DNA of 64,000 nucleotides from Actinacidiphila yanglinensis (GTDB taxonomy: Bacteria > Actinomycetota > Actinomycetes > Streptomycetales > Streptomycetaceae). The stretch is from NCBI RefSeq assembly GCF_900107965.1, contig NZ_FNVU01000017.1, positions 124,001-188,000 on the forward strand. The letters are read 5' to 3'. The position numbers and the translations under genes are program-made. Numbering within the stretch: position 1 is the first letter of the stretch; each line of letters opens with the position of its first letter. Of this stretch, positions 24,854-33,758 are shown in pieces. Below the pieces are notes generated by a model that saw only the letters and a program-made list of their open reading frames with translations, was not told where the DNA came from and searched no databases.

Positions 24854-26626
24854 TCACCGCTTCCTCAGCAGCAGTTCCGCGTTGCGGTCGTCCGCCTTGC
24901 CGGTGGTCGAGGAGATGTCGGCCCCGGGCGCGTTGAAGGCCAACTCCCGGTAGAGGGAGGCCAGTCCGGTGGTGGACAGGTCGTGATAGTCGGTCCGGTG
25001 CGGGGCGGCGGACTCGATCAGCGTGGTGATCAGTGACAGCGTCCCGTCGTGGTTGTCCACGATCTCGATGACCCGGGCGAGCTGCGGATAGTCCACGTGG
25101 GAGGCGGTGTTGACCTCCCAGAAGGTGCCGCGCGGGTCGATCCGGTTGTGGTGGCTGTGCCCGTTGATCCAGGCCAGCACGTTCGGGTGCTTCTTCAGCA
25201 GCGCGGTCAACTCGTCGCCGCTGTGCCGCTTCTCCTTCGGGCGGGCCGGGTCCGCACGCAGGTTGGTCATGCTGTGGCTGGGGTGGTGGCTGAAGACGAG
25301 GATGTGCTGGTCACTGTGGGCGTCCAGGGTGCGTCCCAGCCAGGCGAGTTGCTCGGAGCCGATCGAGCCGAGGAACGCGCCGCCCCGGTCGGTGGTGTCC
25401 AGGCTGATGCCGAGCACGCCCTCGGCGACCGGGAAGCTGTAGTACATGTGATCGGCGTCCACGCCCTCGGCGGCGTACCCGTGGCCGACCGGGCCGGCCC
25501 CCGTACGGCGCGGGTCGAGGTGCGCGGCCAGGTACTCCTGCGGGGTGAAGGGTGCCCGGCGGGCGTCGGGGGTGACGGTGCGCGCGGTGCGGGCGTAGCG
25601 CTGGAGGACGCCGCGGACCAGCGTGCCGTCCGGGTCCTGCTGCGCGGACACCGCCTTGTACACGCGCATCATGTCGGCGTGCGGGACCTGCTCCAGCTTG
25701 CGGTCGCCGACGGCGGTCTGCGCGGCGAACGAGCCGTGCGGGCCCGACCGGTAGGCGCCGCTGAACAGGGCGTCGTGGTTGCCGACCGTGGAGTACCAGG
25801 GGATGGTCAGGCCCGGCGCGGTGAGCGGGCGCATCGCCGCGGACAGGTAGCCGGGCAGGTGCGGGAAGCCGAGCTTCTTGTCGGCGTCGGTACGGGCGCT
25901 CTCCGGCTGCCAGAACAGCGGCAGCCCGGAGTTCTGGATGCCCTCGAACGCCTGCGGGTCACCGGTGTTGGGGTCGATCCGGCCGCCGCTCATCGCGGTG
26001 AGGAACCAGTCGAGTTCCACGGTCGAGTTGTTGTCGGTGTTGTCGCCGGTGGTGATCGCGAAGGAGAGCGGGTGACCGGTGACCGGGCCGCCGCGCAGGC
26101 TGTTCACCCGGTCGATCAGCGAGAGCGTGCTCAGCACGGACAGCGCCTCGTGCGGGCGCCAGTCGTGCGGGCCGTGCTCGCGCATCCACTCCATCCGCAG
26201 CGGCGACTGCACGTCCATCACGTGCAGGTCGGTGAGCTGGACGAACGCGGCGACCACGGTGCGGCGGTCGGCGCGGCCCGGGTGCGCGGGGGCCAGGTCG
26301 GCGCGGACCACGCGCTTCCAGCCCGGGCCGTCCGTCAGCCGCCGGAAGGGGCCCTTGCCGGTCGGCGTCGCCACCGAGTGCAGGGTGGTGCCGACGGTGG
26401 TCGGAACGGCCGGTGCCGGAGGCGTCGTGGTGGCGGGCGCGCTGGTCGCGGTGCGCGGCGCGGGTACGGACGGCGCCGTGGTCGGCCGGGCGCTGGCCCG
26501 GTCGGAGCCGGGGCCGAACACCCATGCGGTGGCGCCTCCCGCCGCCGCGAGGCCGGCTCCGGAGGCGATCAGCAGGGTACGGCGGTCGAGAGGGGAGGGG
26601 ATCCGGGCGGGCTCGGGTGCGGGCAT
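24854..26626 (-). CDS. Tat-exported metallophosphoesterase
   Basis: 590 aa. The N-terminus has a twin-arginine signal (LDRRTLLIASGAGLAAAGGA), followed by an Ala/Pro/Thr linker to about residue 95. All five calcineurin-type metal motifs are present: QLTDLHVMD, TTGDNTDNN, STVGNHDAL, FSHHPSH and INGHSHHN. It matches the TIGR03767-like streptomycete phosphoesterases and probably acts on phosphate esters outside the cell. ATG at 26626 follows GGGGGAACGTC. Confidence 0.9.
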   Translation of the reverse strand: MPAPEPARIPSPLDRRTLLIASGAGLAAAGGATAWVFGPGSDRASARPTTAPSVPAPRTATSAPATTTPPAPAVPTTVGTTLHSVATPTGKGPFRRLTDGPGWKRVVRADLAPAHPGRADRRTVVAAFVQLTDLHVMDVQSPLRMEWMREHGPHDWRPHEALSVLSTLSLIDRVNSLRGGPVTGHPLSFAITTGDNTDNNSTVELDWFLTAMSGGRIDPNTGDPQAFEGIQNSGLPLFWQPESARTDADKKLGFPHLPGYLSAAMRPLTAPGLTIPWYSTVGNHDALFSGAYRSGPHGSFAAQTAVGDRKLEQVPHADMMRVYKAVSAQQDPDGTLVRGVLQRYARTARTVTPDARRAPFTPQEYLAAHLDPRRTGAGPVGHGYAAEGVDADHMYYSFPVAEGVLGISLDTTDRGGAFLGSIGSEQLAWLGRTLDAHSDQHILVFSHHPSHSMTNLRADPARPKEKRHSGDELTALLKKHPNVLAWINGHSHHNRIDPRGTFWEVNTASHVDYPQLARVIEIVDNHDGTLSLITTLIESAAPHRTDYHDLSTTGLASLYRELAFNAPGADISSTTGKADDRNAELLLRKR

Positions 26627-26802
26627 GACGTTCCCCCGTGGGGAGGCTGAGGCGTACGAGCGGCCCCGGGCGTGGGGCACCCACGGGGATGGTTGGCAGC
26701 CGAAGTGACGTACGCCGTAACGCGGCACGAACGCGGAATGCCCATCTCCGGGCGTGAATGTCCGTTTCCGCGATGGCCATCCGGCGGACACTTGCGGCTA
26801 CG

Positions 26803-26896
26803 CGCCGTTACGGTTCCGGTCGTTGCCAGGCCTCCCGCCGGGTACGGCTCGCCGTTACGGTTCCGGTCGTACCCCGGCCTCCCACCGGTGGAGTGC
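26803..26896. repeat. 47-bp tandem repeat upstream of the phosphoesterase gene
   Basis: CGCCGTTACGGTTCCGGTCG occurs at 26803 and again at 26850 with similar flanks (two ~47-bp units). The 331-bp gap 26627-26957 contains this and the terminator at 26910; I see no gene. Confidence 0.65.
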
Positions 26897-26909
26897 TGCG
26901 CGCGCAGTT

Positions 26910-26957
26910 CCCCGCGCCCCCGGTGGTGCGGGTGCTTCCGCGGAAGGGGGCGCGGGG
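26910..26957. terminator. Stem-loop at the end of the ABC permease gene
   Basis: CCCCGCGCCCCC (26910-26921) pairs perfectly with 26946-26957 around a 24-nt loop, ending directly at the permease stop codon. The left arm belongs to a CAGTTCCCCGCGCCCC half-site of the 124-bp element family, so a degenerate element seems to have become the terminator. Confidence 0.7.
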
Positions 26958-29489
26958 CTACTCGGGTGGGGCCGTTGCCACCGGGGCGCGGAGGAGGGCG
27001 CGGGTGGGGAGGGCCGTGGCGGTCAGGGTCAGGAGCAGCGCGCCGCCGGCGATGCCGAAGAAGGTGGCTGGGGGGACATAGGGCGCGGAGCCGGTGAGGC
27101 CGCGGGCGATGGGGACCAGGGTGATCCAGGCGATGCCCCCGCCGATGAGCAGCCCGCTCACCGCGACGACCAGGGCCTCCCAGCGGAGCATCCCCCGCAC
27201 CTGCCGCCGCGTCGTGCCGGCCAGCCGGAGCAGCGCGACCTCGCGGCGGCGGTCGAGGACCGTCATGACCAGGGTGTTGGCGGCGGCGACGGCCGCGAAC
27301 CCGCCGAGCACGGCGGCCATCACCCGGTTCGCCCACGCGTTGAGTTCCAGGTCCTTGTCCGCCTGCACGCGGTAACCGGCACGGTCGGTGACCGTCTGCC
27401 CGGGCACTCCGAGGCCGGCCAACTCCCTTTGCACGGCGGACCGGTCGGCGCCAGGTGCGTCGCGCACGAGTACCTGCGCGTCGTACGCCGTTCCCGCGTG
27501 GGCGGCGACCGCGTCACGCGGCATGAGCAACTGACCCAGGCCCAGGCCGCGTTGATACACGGCGACGACCTTGGAACGTACCTGCGTGCCGTCGCCGAGC
27601 CAGAGCGACAGGTGGCCGCCGACCTTCACGTGGGCGGTCGCGGCCAGCAGCGTGTCGACGGCGACCGTACGGCCGTCATGGGTGAGGCCGGCCAACGACC
27701 CGCTCCGCACGCCGAGTCGGAGCACCTGGGGCAAGGCAGCGGCGTCGCCCGAGACGCCGATGAGGTTCGCGGATTCCAGCGAGCCGCTCGCACGGAAGAG
27801 GGCTCCGGTGCGCAGCACGCCGACCGCGGTGTCCACGCCGTGCAGGGCGGCGGCGCGGCCGGTGGCGGAGGCGGGCAGCCCGGCGCCGTCGGAGCCGACC
27901 ACCTGATCGGCGACGACGCCCTCGCGGATCTGCCGGGACGAGGTGTGCGTGATCGAGCCCTGCATGCACAGCAGGGTGCCGCAGAAAGCGGTGACCAGCG
28001 CGATCGGGGTGATCGCGGCCGCCAACCGGCGTGCGGCGGCACGGGTGTTGGCGGCGGCCAGCATCCCCGAGACGCTCCCCGACGCCCGCAGCGGCAGCCC
28101 CAGCACCGCCGAGGCGAGCCATGCCACCACCGGGCCGAGGAAGGCCACTCCGGCCATCAGGCTGAACACGACGCCGAGCGCGACCGAGGCGGCCTCGTCG
28201 CCGGTGGCGTGTGCGGCGACCTCGGCCAGCACGCAGCCGCCGGCGACCGCGGCGACGCCCAGCACCGTACGCACCACGCCGGGCCTGCGGCGTTCCACGG
28301 CGGCCTCGCCCATCGCCTCGCTGGGCCGGGCCTTGGACGGGCGCCGGGCGGCGAGGTAGCCGGCCAGCAGCGACCCGAGCAGGCCCGCGCCGACCGCCGC
28401 GGCCATCGGGATCCAGCCGACGGCGGCCGTCACGCCGTGCGGTACCGCGCCCTTGTGCACGAGCTGGCGCAGCCACCAGCGGGCGAGTTCGATGCCGGGC
28501 CAGATACCGGCGGCGCCGGCGAGCGGGGCGACCAGCAGCGCCTCGGTGGCGACGGTCCTGCGGATCTGCCGGGGGGTGGCGCCGACCGCGCGCAGCAGCG
28601 CGATCTCCCGCGCCCGCTGGCCGACGGCGAGGGCGACGGTGCCCATCACCACGAACACCGCGGTGGCCGCGGCGATCCCGCCGAAGGAGCCGCCGAGCGC
28701 GACCAGCGTCTCCTTGGCCGCGGCGAGTCGGGGCTGCTCCGCCTCGCCGCGGCCGTCGCCGGTGCGGACCTTCGCGTGGCCGCCCACCGCGAGGCGCGCC
28801 TGGTCCGCCAGCGCGTCCGTGCCGGTGCCCGGTGCCGGGAAGACCGCGATGGCGTCGGCGCGCCCGGGGTGGCCCGACAGCGCGCCCGCGGCGGCGTCGG
28901 CGAAATACGCGGTCGGCCCGGCGGCGGAACCGGCGGGGACCAGGCCGGAGACCCGGTACGCGCCGGTCCGCCCGGGCGCGGTGAGGGTGAGGGTGTCCCC
29001 GACGGCGACGTGCGCCGCGCGGGCGGTGCCCGCGTCGAGCACGACCTCGCCGGCGCGGGGCGCGGCGGGTGCGCCGGTGGCGTGGCCGCCGGGCGGCTGG
29101 GCGATCAGGTGGGCGGACCAGTCGCGGCCGGTGAGCTGCGGCAGGTGCGCGGCCCCCACCGGGAAGGCGATGTCGGGCACCGCCGCGGCCACGCCGGGCC
29201 GGGCCGCGATCCGGGCGGCGAGGGCGGTGGCGAGCCGGGGCTGGTCGGTGAGCGGTTCGGACTCGGTGTCGCGGTCGTCGCCGTGCCCGGTGGTGATGTG
29301 GGCCTGCGGATCGGCCGCGACCACGACCGGCACGTGCGCGTAGCGCGCCGGCGGCACGTGTGCGGTCAGGCCGGTCTGGAGCAGCGTGCCGCACGCGGTG
29401 ACCACGGCGGCCGCGAAGAGCAGCGCGACGAACGTACCCACGAAGGACGCGGGCCTGAAGCGCACGGAGGCACGGGCCAGGCCGTTCAT
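26958..29489 (-). CDS. FtsX-like ABC transporter permease
   Basis: 843-aa inner-membrane protein with an N-terminal membrane segment, a large extracytoplasmic domain, four central membrane segments with the FtsX motif (EIALLRAVGATPRQIRR), a second outer domain, and a C-terminal FtsX block (EVALLRLAGTTRRQVRGML). This duplicated layout is typical of Streptomyces MacB-type or lipoprotein/peptide exporters. Its start codon overlaps the ATPase stop by 4 bp (ATGA), so the two are translationally coupled. Substrate unknown. Confidence 0.9.
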   Translation of the reverse strand: MNGLARASVRFRPASFVGTFVALLFAAAVVTACGTLLQTGLTAHVPPARYAHVPVVVAADPQAHITTGHGDDRDTESEPLTDQPRLATALAARIAARPGVAAAVPDIAFPVGAAHLPQLTGRDWSAHLIAQPPGGHATGAPAAPRAGEVVLDAGTARAAHVAVGDTLTLTAPGRTGAYRVSGLVPAGSAAGPTAYFADAAAGALSGHPGRADAIAVFPAPGTGTDALADQARLAVGGHAKVRTGDGRGEAEQPRLAAAKETLVALGGSFGGIAAATAVFVVMGTVALAVGQRAREIALLRAVGATPRQIRRTVATEALLVAPLAGAAGIWPGIELARWWLRQLVHKGAVPHGVTAAVGWIPMAAAVGAGLLGSLLAGYLAARRPSKARPSEAMGEAAVERRRPGVVRTVLGVAAVAGGCVLAEVAAHATGDEAASVALGVVFSLMAGVAFLGPVVAWLASAVLGLPLRASGSVSGMLAAANTRAAARRLAAAITPIALVTAFCGTLLCMQGSITHTSSRQIREGVVADQVVGSDGAGLPASATGRAAALHGVDTAVGVLRTGALFRASGSLESANLIGVSGDAAALPQVLRLGVRSGSLAGLTHDGRTVAVDTLLAATAHVKVGGHLSLWLGDGTQVRSKVVAVYQRGLGLGQLLMPRDAVAAHAGTAYDAQVLVRDAPGADRSAVQRELAGLGVPGQTVTDRAGYRVQADKDLELNAWANRVMAAVLGGFAAVAAANTLVMTVLDRRREVALLRLAGTTRRQVRGMLRWEALVVAVSGLLIGGGIAWITLVPIARGLTGSAPYVPPATFFGIAGGALLLTLTATALPTRALLRAPVATAPPE

Positions 29490-30298
29490 GCCGCCCGCCC
29501 CTCCCGGACCGCCGCGGTACGCGCGGCCGGTCCCTCGGAGGTGCGGCGCGCGAGGGCCACCATCCGGTCGGCGACGGCCGCCGGGTCGGGGGCGACCAGC
29601 TCACCGGCGAGGTTCCCGTCGGCGAGGAAGAGCACCCGGTCGGCGTACGAGGCGGCGACCGGATCATGGGTCACCATCACCACGGTCGCCGCCGGGCCGA
29701 AACCGTCCGCCCCACCGCGGTCGACGGCCTCCCGCAGCATCGCCAGGACGTCCCGGGCGGTGCCGGTGTCGAGCGCGCCGGTCGGCTCGTCCGCGAAGAT
29801 CACCTCCGGGCCGGTCACCAGCGCGCGGGCGATCGCCACCCGCTGCTGCTGGCCGCCGGACAGTTGCCCGGGCCGGCGCCTGCCGTAGCCCTCCAGGCCG
29901 ACCCGCGCCAGCATCGCCGCCGCCCGGCGCCGGTCCGGGCGCTGCCCGGCCAGGCGCTGCGGCAGCAGGACGTTCTGCTGGACGGTCAGCGACGGCAGCA
30001 GGTTGAACGACTGGAAGACGAAGCCGATCCGGCTGCGGCGCAGCCGGGTCAGCCGGTTCTCGCTCAGTCCGGTGATCTCCTCGCCGCCCAGCAGCACGGA
30101 GCCGCCGGACGGCCGGTCCAGGCCCGCCGCACACTGCAGGAACGTGCTCTTGCCGGAGCCGGAGGGCCCCATGACCGCGGTGAAGGTGCCGCGCGGCAAC
30201 GCCAGGTCGATGCCGCGCAGCGCGTGCACCGCCGCGTCGCCCCGGCCGTAGGTCCGTCGCACGCCGCGCAGTTCGACTGCGGGGGCCGTGCTCGTCAT
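29486..30298 (-). CDS. ABC transporter ATP-binding protein (MacB/LolD type)
   Basis: 270-aa ATPase with Walker A GPSGSGKST, Q-loop FQSFNLLPSLTV, signature LSGGQQQRVAIARAL, Walker B VIFADEPTGALD and H-loop VTHD. It powers the permease encoded just downstream. ATG at 30298 follows GGAG at 8 bp; a GTG eight codons earlier is less likely. A C-terminal extension of about 40 residues follows the core. No two-component genes are adjacent. Confidence 0.93.
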   Translation of the reverse strand: MTSTAPAVELRGVRRTYGRGDAAVHALRGIDLALPRGTFTAVMGPSGSGKSTFLQCAAGLDRPSGGSVLLGGEEITGLSENRLTRLRRSRIGFVFQSFNLLPSLTVQQNVLLPQRLAGQRPDRRRAAAMLARVGLEGYGRRRPGQLSGGQQQRVAIARALVTGPEVIFADEPTGALDTGTARDVLAMLREAVDRGGADGFGPAATVVMVTHDPVAASYADRVLFLADGNLAGELVAPDPAAVADRMVALARRTSEGPAARTAAVREGRAA

Positions 30299-30532
30299 CG
30301 GGCTCGCTCCGTGTTCGTCCACGGTTCGACGTTAGGAATCGCGGGCCGCGCGAACCATGGCGCTCCCCGGCGTCCCCTTGGTGGGGTTGTCCCCACCCGG
30401 TTCCGGCCCGTGCGGTGCGCACCCCCGGCACCGGAGGGCGCCGGTCCCCGCCGGGTGCGCGGGCCGGGAGGGGGTAGGAGCAGGGCACCCCGGGGTAGGG
30501 GTGTGTGCACCCACTGTGAGGACGGAGGCCCG

Positions 30533-32605
30533 ATGGACCGGGTTCGGCTGGCCGGGTTGTACGGCGTGGACGTGACGTACCGCCCGACCGCGGATACGGA
30601 GGTGCCCGTCCCGGAGGAGACGATCGTGGCCGTGCTGGCCGCGCTCGGGGTGGACGCGAGCACGCCGCGCTCGGTCAAGGACGCGCTGGCGGCGTACGAC
30701 CAGCGCGCGGCGCACCGGCTGCTGGACCCGTGCACGGTGCTGCGGGCCGGCCACGGCACCCTCGACGCGCTGCGGGCCCGGCTGCCGCGGGACACCCGGC
30801 TGACCGTGTCGACCCGCTCCGGCGAGCCGCTGACCACCGCCCCGGGTGAGCCCGGCCGCTACGTGCTGCGGGCCGTCACGCCCGACGGGCGCACCGCGAG
30901 CGGCGACCTGGTCGTGGCGCCGGCGCGGCTGCCGGGCCCGCCGGAACGCACCTTCGGCTTCATGGCACAGCTGTACTCGACGCTCTCGTCGCGTTCCTGG
31001 GGCATGGGCGACCTCGCCGACCTCGCCGACCTCGCCGCCTGGTCGGGCCGCACCCTGGGTGCGGGCTTCGTGCAGATCAACCCGCTGCACGCGGCCGTGC
31101 CCGGCCGCCCCACCGACCCCTCGCCGTACCGCCCGTCCTCGCGGCGCTTCCCGGACCCGGTCTACCTGCGGGTGGAGGAGATCCCGGAGTACGCCTACCT
31201 GCCGGCGGACCTGCGCGAGCAGGCCGCGCGGCTGCTGCGCGGGGCCGCCGCGCTGCGCGACGAGGTGCTGCTGAAGGACGCGTTGATCGACCGGGACGCG
31301 GTGTGGGACCTGAAGTCGAAGGCGCTGGAAATGCTGCGCACGGTGCGGCTGAGCCCGGGCCGGCGCGCCGCGTACGCCGACTTCCTCGCCGAGCAGGGCC
31401 AGGCGCTGGACGACCACGCCACCTGGTCGGCGCTGGCCGAGCTGCACGGACCGGACTGGCACGCCTGGCCGGCGGGCCTGCGCGACCCGCGCTCGCCGCA
31501 GGTGGCACGGGCGCGTAGCGACCTGATGGAGCGGGTGGACTTCCACTCGTGGCTGACCTGGCTGACCGACAGCCAGCTCGGGGCGGCGCAGCAGGCCGCG
31601 CGGGACGCGGGGATGCCGGTCGGCGTGGTGCACGACCTGGCGGTGGGCGTGCACCCGGCCGGCTCGGACGCCTGGTCGATGCAGGACGTGCTGGCCGCGG
31701 GCATCTCGGTGGGGGCGCCGCCGGACGCCTTCAACTCCCGTGGCCAGGACTGGGGTCTGCCGCCCTGGCGGCCGGACGCGCTCGCGGCGACCGGCTACGC
31801 GCCGTACCGCGACCTGATCGCGCGGATGCTGCGGCACGCCGGCGGGCTGCGGATCGATCACGTGATGGGCCTGTTCCGGCTGTGGTGGGTGCCGCAGGGC
31901 CGCCCGCCGACGGACGGCACGTACGTCAGGTACGACGCGGACGCGATGCTCGGCCTGCTGGCGCTGGAGGCGTACGAGGCGGGCGCGGTGGTGATCGGCG
32001 AGGACCTCGGCACCGTCGAGGCAGGCGTGCGGGAGGAGATGGCCGACCGCGGGGTGCTGGGCACCTCGGTGCTGTGGTTCGAGCGGGACTACTCCGGGGC
32101 CGATCCGGACCGCCGGCCGCTGCCGCCGTCGGCGTGGCGGGAGGCCTGCCTGGCGACGGCGACCACGCACGACCTGCCGAGCACCGCGGCCCGGCTGACC
32201 GGCGAGCACGTGGTGCTGCGGCACCGGCTGCGGCTGCTGACCCGGCCGCTGGTGCAGGAGCAGGCGGAGGACGCGGCGGAGGTCGCGGAGTGGATCGCGC
32301 TGCTCAGCCGGCTCGGGATGCTGCCGGAGGGCGCGGCGGACGAGGAGGCGGTGGTCAAGGCCGTGCACCGGTTCCTGGCGGCGACCCCTGCGCGGATGAT
32401 CGGGATCTGGCTGCCGGACGCGGTCGGCGACCGGCGCCCGCAGAACCTGCCCGGCACGTCGACGGAGTACCCGAACTGGCGGTTGCCGGTCGCCGGAGCG
32501 GACGGCCGGCCGCTCACGCTGGAGCAACTGGCCGCGTCGTCGCGGCTGCACGCGCTGGCCGACGAGGTCCGCCGGGCGCTGGCGACGCGTCCGACGCGCC
32601 CGTAG
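30533..32605 (+). CDS. malQ: 4-alpha-glucanotransferase (GH77, amylomaltase)
   Basis: 690-aa disproportionating enzyme acting on maltodextrins and glycogen-derived glucans. The N-terminal extension (about 135 residues) is typical of actinobacterial and enterobacterial MalQ. Catalytic features visible are LRIDHVMGLFRLWW (nucleophile Asp), VIGEDLGTVE (acid/base Glu) and TTHDLPSTA (third carboxylate). ATG at 30533 follows GACGGAGG. It is a stand-alone gene transcribed away from the ABC genes. Confidence 0.95.
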   Translation: MDRVRLAGLYGVDVTYRPTADTEVPVPEETIVAVLAALGVDASTPRSVKDALAAYDQRAAHRLLDPCTVLRAGHGTLDALRARLPRDTRLTVSTRSGEPLTTAPGEPGRYVLRAVTPDGRTASGDLVVAPARLPGPPERTFGFMAQLYSTLSSRSWGMGDLADLADLAAWSGRTLGAGFVQINPLHAAVPGRPTDPSPYRPSSRRFPDPVYLRVEEIPEYAYLPADLREQAARLLRGAAALRDEVLLKDALIDRDAVWDLKSKALEMLRTVRLSPGRRAAYADFLAEQGQALDDHATWSALAELHGPDWHAWPAGLRDPRSPQVARARSDLMERVDFHSWLTWLTDSQLGAAQQAARDAGMPVGVVHDLAVGVHPAGSDAWSMQDVLAAGISVGAPPDAFNSRGQDWGLPPWRPDALAATGYAPYRDLIARMLRHAGGLRIDHVMGLFRLWWVPQGRPPTDGTYVRYDADAMLGLLALEAYEAGAVVIGEDLGTVEAGVREEMADRGVLGTSVLWFERDYSGADPDRRPLPPSAWREACLATATTHDLPSTAARLTGEHVVLRHRLRLLTRPLVQEQAEDAAEVAEWIALLSRLGMLPEGAADEEAVVKAVHRFLAATPARMIGIWLPDAVGDRRPQNLPGTSTEYPNWRLPVAGADGRPLTLEQLAASSRLHALADEVRRALATRPTRP

Positions 32606-32640
32606 GGCACCCCGGGCGCGCGGCCCGAAGACGTGGTCAC

Positions 32641-32646
32641 TACATT
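32641..32646 (+). promoter_or_regulatory. -10 box giving a leaderless transcript
   Basis: TACATT ends six bases before the GTG at 32653, so the expected transcript start coincides with the start codon. No Shine-Dalgarno sequence precedes the gene, which supports leaderless initiation. Confidence 0.5.
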
Positions 32647-32652
32647 GAGCGT

Positions 32653-32895
32653 GTGGACAACAAGCTCACCAAGAAGGTCGTGCGTGCCGGGGTCGTCACC
32701 ACCGGTACGACGCTGCTGCTGCTGATGTCGTCTCCCGCCTTCGCGCTGCAGCGCAATGACGGTGACGACCCGGGATCGGGTCTCAGCGTGCTCCAGACGC
32801 TCGGCCTGTTCGTGGCCATCCCGCTGGTGCTGTTCGGCGTCATCGCCGGCCTGGTCATCGTGACGGACAAGTCCCGCAAGCAGCAGGAACACTGA
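32653..32895 (+). CDS. Small membrane protein, probably leaderless
   Basis: 80 aa. The N-terminus is basic, then a hydrophobic stretch resembling a signal peptide (TTLLLLMSSPAFALQ) and a second membrane segment (LGLFVAIPLVLFGVIAGLVIV) before a short charged tail (TDKSRKQQEH). The mature form would expose a short acidic loop outside. It sits 47 bp after malQ. Function unknown, but conserved-looking. Confidence 0.8.
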   Translation: MDNKLTKKVVRAGVVTTGTTLLLLMSSPAFALQRNDGDDPGSGLSVLQTLGLFVAIPLVLFGVIAGLVIVTDKSRKQQEH

Positions 32896-33089
32896 GCCGG
32901 GCGGCTTCGGCCGTCCCCGCCGTGCAGCCCCCGCCCGCGCCAGGCGCGTCCGGGGGCTCAGTGCTGCCCGGAGGGGGCTGAAGCGCGGCCCGGAGCGGGG
33001 GCACGGCTCCGTCCGAAGGGGCACTGTCCTGGCCGGGATCCGTACCGGCCGGGCTCCGTACCGGCCCTCGGGCACACCGGGCGCGCGGG

Positions 33090-33638
33090 TCAGCGCCGGC
33101 CCGGACCTCCGGCGGCGCCGCGTGACGGCCCCGGGCCGCCCGCCTGTTCGGACTCCGTCGACGCGAGCAACTGCCGCAGCAGGTCCGCCAGCAGGTCCGC
33201 CTGGTCCGCGTCCATGCCCTCGAGCGCGGCCTGTTGCACCGCCACTCCGGCCACGAGGGCCTCGTCGATGACCGCGAGGCCGCGCGGGGTGAGCGTCACC
33301 CGAAGGCCCCTGCGGTCACCCGGGTCGGGGGCCCTCTCCAGCAGCCCGGCCTGCTCCAGCTTGTCCAGCCGCCCGGTCATCCCGCCGGTGGTCAGCATCA
33401 GCGTCGCGGACAGCTGCCGGGGCGAGAGGGTGTACGGCTCCCCCGAGCGCCGCAGCGTGGAGAGCACGTCGAACTCGCCGCGGCCGATGCCGAACCGGCG
33501 GTACTCCTTCTCCATCCGGTCGCCCATCACCCGGGCCAGCCGGTAGATCCGGCCGAACACGGCCATCGCCCGCGTGTCCAGCTCCGGGCGCTCGCGGTTC
33601 CACTGGCCGGTGATCGCGTCGACAGCGTCGCTTCCCAT
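33090..33638 (-). CDS. MarR family transcriptional regulator
   Basis: 182-aa winged-helix dimer. The DNA-binding part includes LSPRQLSATLMLTTGGMTGR and the wing DRRGLRVTLTPRG. The C-terminus is a Gly/Pro/Arg tail. It is divergent from an MFS transporter at 33759, and the 120-bp gap carries twin palindromes, so it very likely represses itself and the pump, with relief by a ligand. ATG at 33638 is chosen; no strong ribosome binding site is seen. Confidence 0.92.
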   Translation of the reverse strand: MGSDAVDAITGQWNRERPELDTRAMAVFGRIYRLARVMGDRMEKEYRRFGIGRGEFDVLSTLRRSGEPYTLSPRQLSATLMLTTGGMTGRLDKLEQAGLLERAPDPGDRRGLRVTLTPRGLAVIDEALVAGVAVQQAALEGMDADQADLLADLLRQLLASTESEQAGGPGPSRGAAGGPGRR

Positions 33639-33674
33639 GATCCGAGTATCGGCCGCGGGGTCGGTCGAAGGCAA

Positions 33675-33732
33675 GAAAGTAGCTTGAAGGTAAGTCGCTT
33701 GACTCTGATTAGCTTGCTGCTAAGCTACTTTC
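33675..33732. promoter_or_regulatory. Twin MarR operators between the regulator and the MFS gene
   Basis: Two sites of the same form, TAGCTT-N6-AAGTCG (33680-33697) and TAGCTT-N6-AAGCTA (33710-33727), lie 30 bp apart, about three helical turns. The outermost arms GAAAGTAGCTT (33675-33685) and AAGCTACTTTC (33722-33732) are perfect 11-bp reverse complements. The patch is strikingly AT-rich for this genome. Confidence 0.75.
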
Positions 33733-33758
33733 CAACGACCTACTTGCGGGGGGTTCCG

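Noticed and set aside
32896..33089. Short GC-rich hairpins and GGCCGGGNTCCGTACC repeats after the small membrane gene
   Set aside because: Possibly a terminator, but pairing is ambiguous and several alternative folds are equally good, so no feature is called.
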